Positions 56,284-64,000 of a stretch of DNA of 64,000 nt are shown here, one piece after another. Position numbers and translations under genes: made by a program. A model generated the notes under the pieces. It searched no databases. It worked only from the letters and a program-made list of their open reading frames with translations, and was not told the origin of the DNA. Position 1 is the first letter of the stretch. Each line of letters starts with the position of its first letter. Source of the stretch: Cannabis sativa (Eukaryota; Streptophyta; Magnoliopsida; Rosales; Cannabaceae); contig NC_083610.1 in NCBI RefSeq assembly GCF_029168945.1, positions 48,439,429-48,503,428 on the forward strand, read 5' to 3'.

Positions 56284-58411
56284 TGTTGTGATATTTTACA
56301 CACGCAAGTGTACGTATCGTTAACAAGTAGTAAACTCACCAAGAGTGAGGTCAATCCCACGAGGATTGTAGTTAAGTACATTAAAATTAAACTTTTACTT
56401 CTATTTGGTTGAATAAAAATTAAGAAAGGATTAAAACTATAAAATAAAAAACAGTGAAAGAGTAAGCAATTAAACTAATAAGGAAATTAACAGTTAATAA
56501 AAACTAAGGTTTTGACTAGGGCTGAACATTTAGACCCCAAACCCGAAAAACCCGACCACCCGCCCCGACCCGTCGCCAAAAGAACTGAAAACCTGAAAAC
56601 TCGTGTGGTCGGGTCGGGTTCAACCCGAAAATACCCCACACGGGTTTCAGGTTCGGGTATGAGACATATTGATCTTTTCGGTCGGGTTGTAACCCGTAAC
56701 CCGAGATGTATCTTCTCTAAAGTGGTGACCGTGACTTTGATAGTTGATTGATTGGGCTGGGCCCTTGTTAGTTGTTACTGGGCTGACTTTGTTTATTATT
56801 TTTTATTTTTTGTATGTAATAGGAACGTATCAATGATACGGTATCATTATCATTGATTATCTCAATACAGTTATATGATTTTATATATAATTTTTGTTTT
56901 ATATATACATTATTTAATTAAATTTTATATAATAAATTATTTTTATATAATTTTTATTAAAATAATCATAATATCATATTATCATAATCTTACCTAAAAG
57001 GCCCAAACAATATGAAAAATAAAAAAAAAATGATATTTTTAAAAATAAAATTTTATTTCAGCCCATAAATTAAATATTCGGGCTCAGCCCAATAAGACCC
57101 GAACCCGACTACGCCCAACCTGACTACACCCGACCCGTTACCCGACATACCCGAGCACCCGAAAACCAGGTTCGGTTACACATTTCCAAAACCCGAGGCC
57201 CGATAACCCGAACCCGACCACCCGAAAACCTGAAAACCCGACCCGTGTGCAGCCTTAGTTTTGACTTCAATTATTTCTATTGATTATGGCTTAATATGAT
57301 TATCTCCTTATTATCAATTTCTATGTCATAACAGGTTTACTAAGGTAATTTATAGTCTTCTCAGATATATAAATCTCAATCACATGCAAACTTTCTACAC
57401 TCGTGATAAATTTAACATGCAACAGGCATTAAACACAGAAACCCTATAAGCTATCTAAACCATATAGGTACTCTCGTCCTATATCAAAATTCAGTTCTAT
57501 TTCACTATAGCATAATTGACACTCACTGCTCAAATCTCGCAGCAAAATCATAGAGAGTTAATTGGTGATCAGACAATTTAAAGTAGTTAAGCACGAATGA
57601 AATAGAATACATAGAAACTGGGGGAAAATAAATCATTTTAATACCATGAAGCAATATCAAACAATATCCATCTAACCCTAATAAAGTGTTTAGCTACACA
57701 TGTTCATGGAAGCAAAATCACACATATTAACTTTAAGAAAGAGAAGAAGATAGAGAATAAAATAATGCTGAAAACCGTCTGCAGAATGCCTCCAGTATTG
57801 ACTTTTGTCTCTGAAATTCGTACTCATTTTTTCCTCTAAAATTACTTGACTGAAATCAACTCCAGTTCACCCTTTATATAGGCTTTTAGGAACTAAAAAG
57901 ATATAAAAACGCACATGTTAAATGCCTATTCGAATTAGGAAACCACCAAAACTCAGGTGAGACAAAAATACAATTTTTGTGTTGTTTAGAGGGGCAGGCC
58001 GCGGCCCGTGTTGGAGTTCGACGGTGATTTTTCTGTTGCGTCGACTGATAGTATTTTGGCCATAACTCTCTCGATATTACTCAGAATCGCACGATTCAAG
58101 ATCTTCCGAAAAGATAAAAGAGAGATCTAGAACTTTTATGTTTTGAATGTTTTCAAAATATAATCAGAAGATAGTCGAATTCAGGCTTGAAGTTTTAGCT
58201 TTATTTTTTGCATAATTTTCTCTATTTCAAATATCATCTTTTTGTGAGATATTTTTATCTTTTTTCCCATCTTTTTCCTCTGATATTTTTCTAATCTTCT
58301 TTTATTTTAAAAAATAACAGATAACAATCGTAAAAATGCTCCAAACACGATTAAAGCTCAATTAAAAATATACTAAACTTTATCTAAAATTAATACTAAA
58401 AATAACCTAAC
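56284..58411. repeat. Unclassified dispersed repeat with TG...CA-like ends
   Basis: The segment begins near TGTTGTGATATTTTACACACG and ends near CTAACACA. T-runs on both sides could be a target duplication but are low-complexity. Blocks such as CAAGTGTACG and CCACGAGGATTG read like a mobile repeat rather than a gene. Coding capacity is absent. It contains a hAT element at 56517-57257. It could be a non-autonomous LTR or DNA element. Confidence 0.35.
56517..57257. mobile_element. Non-autonomous hAT element, 741 bp
   Basis: Its ends TAGGGCTGAACAT and, inverted, TAAGGCTGCACAC are flanked by the exact 8-bp duplication GTTTTGAC (56509-56516 and 57258-57265). Both subterminal parts are packed with ACCCGA / TCGGGT repeats in opposite orientation around an AT-rich core. 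It has no transposase. Confidence 0.92.
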
Positions 58412-58750
58412 ACATTTTTTGGTTAAAAGTGAAAAAAGCCCTAAAATAAATTGATTATTTTCATATGATGATTTATGTTCTTGTAGTTATATTAGGCATT
58501 TTGTTTGTTTTCAGAAAATTCGAAATAATTTACCGTGTCGAAAATAAAATTTAAACATTCAGATGTATGTGTGTTTATTTTATTTTATATGTGTGCAACT
58601 TACTATTTTAATTTTATTTTCGACACCATAAAGTATTTAAAATTTCTAAAAAAATAAGTAGGATATCTATTACAACTACAATATACAATGTCATTTATCA
58701 AATGGTATAAAAGAATACCCTGAATTAATTTTTTGTCAAAATAAAACTTA
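58412..58750. mobile_element. Foldback MITE
   Basis: An inner inverted repeat of ~75 bp is clear (58480-58555 against 58608-58685, core GTGTCGAAAATAAAAT). Weaker inverted similarity continues outward to about 58412 and 58750. It is non-coding. Confidence 0.65.
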
Positions 58751-59713
58751 ATAATAATTAGATTTAAAGTTGTCATGACAAAACTGGGTACATTCTCTAC
58801 ATTTGTTCGTACTAAAATTTTTCTTCAAGTTTGTTACATTAAAAAAATTATCAAAAATTGAGTTCAGGGTACTATTTTGTATCATTTTAAAAAAAATATA
58901 AAGTTCAATTTGTAATTTTATAAAACAGAGGCTCCAATCGATAACTTTAACAAAACACATGATCCAAAATAATACTAATCTATTAAAATATAAATTATAC
59001 AATCATTTAAATGTGTTAACAAAATTCGATGGATTTTTTATATAAGTTTAAATTTGAACTTGAATTAAATTTTATATATTTAAAAAATATAAAAACGAAG
59101 AATAGTCAATTTGTCATTTTACCTCTAGATAAGATTTATAGATAGGTAAATCAATGAAAATTAGTTCCCTCAAAGGTCCATCATTTGTTAGTCTTTGAAT
59201 CCTATCAAAACTTATATGACATAGTCTTAAATGTCATTAATAAGTGATGTGTCATAATTAATCTTTTGATGTTTTTCAGCCTTAGGTTCTTAGCTACTTT
59301 GAATAACTTAGTGTTGACCCTCAAAAGTGGCTAATGACAGTGTCGTCTGATAAGCGACATACATAACAAAATATAGCTTAATGAGACAATAATTACCAGA
59401 TTTTATAGTAGTTCACCCCCAATATTTGTAGAGTTGATCGATATTTTTGGCAACTCAAATAAAATGTAATAAATAAATATTAAAGAGCTTAATAAAAGAA
59501 AGATGAAGATTTTTACGTGGTTCATATATTATCGAATCTTAATCCAATGACTTTATATATTCTTTATTAACTTAACCTCAATATAAAAATTCTCTCTGTT
59601 TGAGAGTGTTTCGTCGCTCTTCTTAGAGTGTTTTTTGTGAGAAAGTTTTGTCTGCTTTTTGACTTTACTATTTCCTGACTGTTGTGATTTTTCTTGTGCT
59701 CTGTTTTTATCCC
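58751..59713. other. Intergenic sequence and LINE leader region
   Basis: No gene. Sequence around 58770-58990 looks like an eroded short repeat. The last few hundred bases before 59714 may be the 5' UTR of the LINE. Confidence 0.4.
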
Positions 59714-60768
59714 ATGGCCTCTAGCAGTAAGACTGATAGGCAACTGTCCAATAAATGGGCGGATATGTGCCTGGAAGAAGAAGAAGATGCAAAAGTTATT
59801 CATGAAGAGGATGATGAAGGGGAAAGAGAACCTGATTTTGATGATAGATGGTGTCTGATTAGGCGACTTTTAACAGGAAAGGTATCATATTTTCTGATCT
59901 TTTAAAATATAATGGTGGATCTATGGAAACATGGGAAAGGAATGTATGTCAAGATCTTAGAACAAAACCGCTTTCTCTTCTCATTTTATCACAAGATCGA
60001 TATTCAAAGGGTGATTAATGGCAGCCCATATGGAGTTATGATCGTAAATAACTTATCATTGAGCATCTGAAGCCAGGAGAAAATCCTAAGAATCTTACTC
60101 TGAATTCCCTTGATATGTGGGTGCAAATTTACGATCTTCAATTCAGGTTCCACACAGAGAAGGTTGTTCGCGAAGCACGGCATTTCCTTGGCGAGTATTT
60201 AGAAGCAAACCCGAATAACTTTACGAGAGTTTGGCAGGAGTATTTTTGAGTTCGTGTGTGCATCAATGTCACCATACTCTCAAACGAAGAATGAAGTTTT
60301 GACGTACAGGAGGTGAATCACTTCTCTATGCTAATATCAAATATGAGAAAGTCCCAACATTCTGCTTTATTTGTGAAGTATTAGGACACTCGAAAGGTTT
60401 TGTGATAAGCTCTATGACAGCCATGTGGATCAAATTGTAAAGCCTTATGGACTGTGGATGAAGGCTCCAACAAAAAGACAAAATTTTCTTACCGCCTCAC
60501 CTTGGTTACGATCGGGGAAGATGGTGGCTCTGGCTATCAATGGTGTGCCTGAAGTTGACTTAATGGGCATTAATTCTCCTCCTCATTTCATGGTTGATTC
60601 TAAGAGAAATGGCAATCCTGGAGAATCTGCTCCAATAAACAACATTAATGAAGGGTCAACTGTGGTCTTTAAAGATAATGCCGCCACTTTTATATGTGAC
60701 AAGGAGTTTGAAATTTTAGAAGGTAAAAGGAAGAGATTGGACTTAGACTCAAATGGGCCTCTAGATTA
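59714..60768 (+). pseudogene. LINE ORF1 (DUF4283 and zinc knuckle, broken)
   Basis: From the ATG at 59714: MASSSKTDRQLSNKWADMCL, an acidic stretch, then WCLIRRLLTGK, the start of the DUF4283 domain found in plant LINE ORF1 proteins. After frame changes near 59900 and 60050 it continues as LIIEHLKPGENPKNLTL, DMWVQIYDLQFRFHTEKVV and YEKVPTFCFICEVLGHS, the CCHC-type zinc knuckle. An open frame from 60425 to 60769 forms the C-terminal tail. In a live LINE this RNA-binding protein packages the transcript. Confidence 0.85.
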
Positions 60769-60879
60769 GTCTATGGAACCTACAGATTCTAATGTCTATA
60801 TTAATAATCTGAATTTCACAAATGTTGATGGGGTGCCAAAAAATAGAAAGATGGTGGGTGCTGGTGTCCAGGCCCACTA

Positions 60880-61084
60880 AACATTATGAGCACCATAAGT
60901 TAGAATTGATGTGGGCTTGGGAACCCACGGGCCCAACAATTCGTAGAAGACATTTGATGTCAAAAGAAGCCCAAGTTTTTGTTTTTGTGTGAAACTTTAT
61001 GTAAAAAAGAAGTTGTGGATTGGGTCAAGAATCGGCTGGGCTTTGAAGCTTGCTTTGTTGTTGAGGTTCAAGGTAGGTCTGGAG
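60880..61084 (+). pseudogene. Start of LINE ORF2 (endonuclease), truncated
   Basis: Downstream of ORF1 the sequence resembles the beginning of an ORF2 endonuclease domain: VRIDVGLGTHGP, then FCFCVKLYVKKKL and LALLLRFKVGL in shifted frames. These positions are normally NxRGLGxP, FLxETK and EVxGRSGG. The reading ends abruptly at 61084 where an LTR is inserted. RT is not seen in the window. Confidence 0.6.
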
Positions 61085-62662
61085 TGTTGGGTTTTATGCC
61101 CTAAATAAAACTCATTTCATATAATCAGATTTACTTATTAATAAAGATCAGAAATAACATTTTATGTTGCATGGTTCACATGATTTATTTCATGATTATA
61201 TATATAATGTATGAATTCCATTTAAATCCAGAACATATGAATTTGTTAATGATTATAGTGTTGTCAGCACAGTGGAATATAATCTTAATTATATGTTCGA
61301 AAGTTTATTCCCTGATTTGTCAGAACACTGGATTTAGACTGACATGGTATAATCAGCGATAGGTATTCTTACAACTTGGAAAAGTCTTATGTCCTTTCCA
61401 GGACATTGGCAGAGTTTACCAGTATCGGATGTATGGAGTATACATTGGAAGGGACCGATATTGAACTTTGATTAGATATATTAGAATTTACCGTAATATC
61501 TATTCAATTCAATATCACCTGTTGATCCTAGATCAAATGATCTTAATCCTCATATGATTAGGTTCAATCTCAAGAGTGTTATTCGTGTTCTTTGATTTGT
61601 TAGTTAAGCCTACTTTTGGGTCAGGGTGATACGTACATTTTGGGAACACGGTAGTGCAATTGAGTGGGAGCGCTAACATAAATATGGAATCTATAGCTTC
61701 TATCTGGCAAATAGAAAGTAAAGGATGATTTCCTTCGAGCTTAACCAAACGAAAATAAATGGTGGAGTACTCATTTCACTTAGCTGAAATATCATTTATA
61801 CAGGACTAAGTGTTTTAAGGATAAAATACATTGTAGGGTGTTACGGTAATTTAATCCCTTTACAGTGTAAATCATCTATATAGAGGATCATTGATCAAAT
61901 TAGGATTATAACAATGGATAACTAATAACGTGTCTATATCGTGGAACATATAGAGCGTTCTGTATGACTGAGAGTGCAATTCCAAGTTCTAAGAGTGGAT
62001 TCAATAAGGAATTAATAAGTTAGGGAATTTACTTGGTAAATTCGGTTCGACTTATTGGAAGCTCGGTTATATAGACCCATGGTCCCCATACTAGTTGAGA
62101 CCATACTGCTTGTAAGACTCAGTTAATTGATTTTAATTAATCAATTATAATTCTAAAAGTTAGACTATGTCTACTTTATGAATTTTCACTAAGCAAGGGT
62201 AAAACAATAAATAGAGAGTTTAAAGTGTATACTTATTAATTGGGAAACTTTGATTAGTTTTTATTAATAAATAAAATAAATGACAATATATTATTTAATA
62301 ATTAATTATGGATATTAAATAATTAGATTTGACATTTATGTGGTTGAATGAGAAAATTGGCAATTTTGGAGATTGGGAAACTAGGAATGATAAAATAGGA
62401 AAGTTGCAAAAATGAGAGGCTTGTTTCCATATTGCTATGGCCGGCCACCTTTGCTTCCCTTTTATCATTTATTTTCAATTTTTTAATGCCAAGTAATTCA
62501 ACCTTAACCCTATGTGGTATTCTATAAATAGAAGGTAAAGGCTTCAGGTTTCACACACACATTACTGCATTATTTTCTTTCACTCAAACACTCTGAAGCC
62601 ACCACTCCCTCTCTCTCTTTCTTCTCTATTTTCGAAATTTCCTTGAGTGATAGAGTAGTGCC
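61085..62662 (+). mobile_element. LTR of the ~1.87 kb family (copy 4)
   Basis: It starts TGTTGGGTTTTATGCCC and follows the complete copy at 53673 collinearly, including a CTATAAATAG TATA box near 62522. It stops after GAGTAGTGCC at 62662, where an inverted copy begins. About 300 bp of its 3' part would lie beyond the window if the inverted copy is an insertion. Confidence 0.88.
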
Positions 62663-64000
62663 TGTTGGAAGTTATTTTACCAGGATCTTAGATCTACTCA
62701 CAAGTATGTTGATTTAACAACCTAAATATGAACTTCTAAAACAATAGGAAATTAAACACATAAGAGTATCAGAAATCTTACAGTGATTGCAGCGGAATAT
62801 ATGTCTCCTCCCACTCAGATCTCTAACCCTTGATTCCTTTCTGTAGCAGAGTATAATCAAGATCTGAGCCCGATAGTCCTTCTTTGTTGTTTCTGAATTC
62901 TACACAGCCTTCCTCACTATGATTGAGGTATTACTTGATGTGTGTGGGCACTACTCTAGCACTTATACATTTCGAAACAGTGAAGGAAGAGAGAGAGAGA
63001 GAGGGTGGCGGCTCAGAGAGAATTTTCTGAGAGAAAATTCTTTCAGAATAATACTGTGAAAAGGTTGTACAGTTGTCTGTAACTCTGAAGCCTTTGCCTT
63101 CTATTTATAGAAGACCACCAAGGGCTATGATTGACATTTGGAATTGAAAAAACCAAAGAGAAAAGGAAGCTAAGTGGCCGGCCTAGGCATTGTGGAAACA
63201 AGGCTTGCCACTTTTCCAACTTTCCTTTTCCTACACTGATAGTTTCCTGTTTTGTCAAAAACTGCCAATTCCATTGTTCAACCACATAAATGACAAATCT
63301 AATTATTTAATAATTAAAATTAATTATCAAATAATATATTATCATTTATTTTATTAATAATGAAACTAATTAAAGTTTCCTAATTAATAAATATGCCCTT
63401 CAAAATCTCTATTTACTGTTTTGCCTTTAATAAGTGATAAATTCTCAAATAGACAAGTCTATCTTGAGAATTTTTAATTGATTAATTAAAATCAATTAAA
63501 TGAGTCTTACAAGTAATATCATCTCAACTAGTGAGGGGACCATGGGTCTATAGATCCGAGCTTCCAATAAGCAGATCTAGAATTTACCACTTAAATTCAC
63601 TGACTTATTAATTCTTCGTTGAATCCACACATAGAACTTAGAATTGCACTCTCAGTATATAGAATGCTCTATATGTTCCACCATATAGACACATTATTAG
63701 TTATCCATTGTTATAATCCTAACTTGATAAATGATCCTCTATATGGATGATTTACACTGTAAAGGGACTAAATTACCGTAACACCCTACAATGTATTTTA
63801 TCCTTAAAACACTTAACCCTGTATAAATGATATTTCAACTAAGTGAAATGAGTACTCAATCATTTATCTCGTTTGGTTAAGCTCGAAGGAAATCACCCTT
63901 TGCTTACTATTCGCCAGATAGAAGCTATAGATTCCATATTTATGTTAGCGCTCCCACTCAATCGCACTACCGTGTTCCCAAAATGTATGTATTGCCTAGG
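62663..64000 (-). mobile_element. Inverted LTR of the ~1.87 kb family (copy 5, partial)
   Basis: It begins TGTTGGAAGTTATTTTACC, the inverse complement of the family's 3' end, and follows the family in reverse to the window edge (including the TATA box on the minus strand near 63105). The base run before it is GTGCC, a candidate target duplication whose partner would lie past 64000. Confidence 0.88.

Overview
This window reads as nuclear DNA of a flowering plant, probably a eudicot. It is AT-rich, has one clear host protein gene (a MIZ1-like/DUF617 protein, 16837-17610, minus strand), and is otherwise almost wholly nested transposable elements. I make no species call. I see no tRNA, rRNA, CRISPR array or prokaryotic feature.

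Layout. 1-4080: decayed Tat-lineage Ty3/gypsy interior. 5450-6465: right end of a CACTA transposon. 6955-15553: a Ty1/copia element on the minus strand with 165-bp LTRs and TSD TCATG, broken by two LTR insertions of another family (9260-12398 and 13406-14591); the first of these contains a hAT element. 16.8-17.7 kb: the host gene with its TATA box. 18.8-29 kb: CACTA MITEs, a DUF1985-type gene remnant split by a non-coding LTR element (20065-24192, TSD GCAAC), a G-rich TIR element, another long-TIR MITE and a solo LTR (27097-27873, TSD GGAAC). 29971-33398: a non-autonomous Helitron on the minus strand with a ~1.71 kb tandem duplication. 33531-35901: a 2.37 kb solo LTR (TSD ATCAA). 35.9-37.0 kb: a 194-bp hAT MITE and a foldback element with a LINE tail in its loop.

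From 37186 to about 52.5 kb lies an inverted gypsy-type LTR that took two insertions. One is a 194-bp hAT MITE (TSD ATAACAAG) that was itself split by a long-TIR Mutator-like element (TSD AAAGATAAA). The other is a complete and very young Tat-lineage retrotransposon (40349-51869, TSD TAGAT). Its 869-bp LTRs differ at one base as read by eye, and it keeps an unbroken 1998-residue Gag-Pol. Between pol and the 3' LTR it carries an antisense, intron-containing gene with its own promoter-like sequence, plus two diverged hairpins whose arms have changed in a compensating way. I regard this 47.3-51.0 kb module as the part most worth a second look.

53.5-64 kb: a minisatellite split by a 1873-bp solo LTR (TSD GCTGA); a long unclassified repeat holding another hAT element (TSD GTTTTGAC); a foldback MITE; and a LINE (ORF1 plus the start of ORF2) cut by an LTR copy that is followed head-to-head by a second, inverted copy running off the window. 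One ~1.87 kb LTR family therefore occurs five times here, twice as solo LTRs with intact target duplications.

Coordinates were worked out by eye from the printed sequence. Family names rest on recognised motifs and termini, not on database searches.
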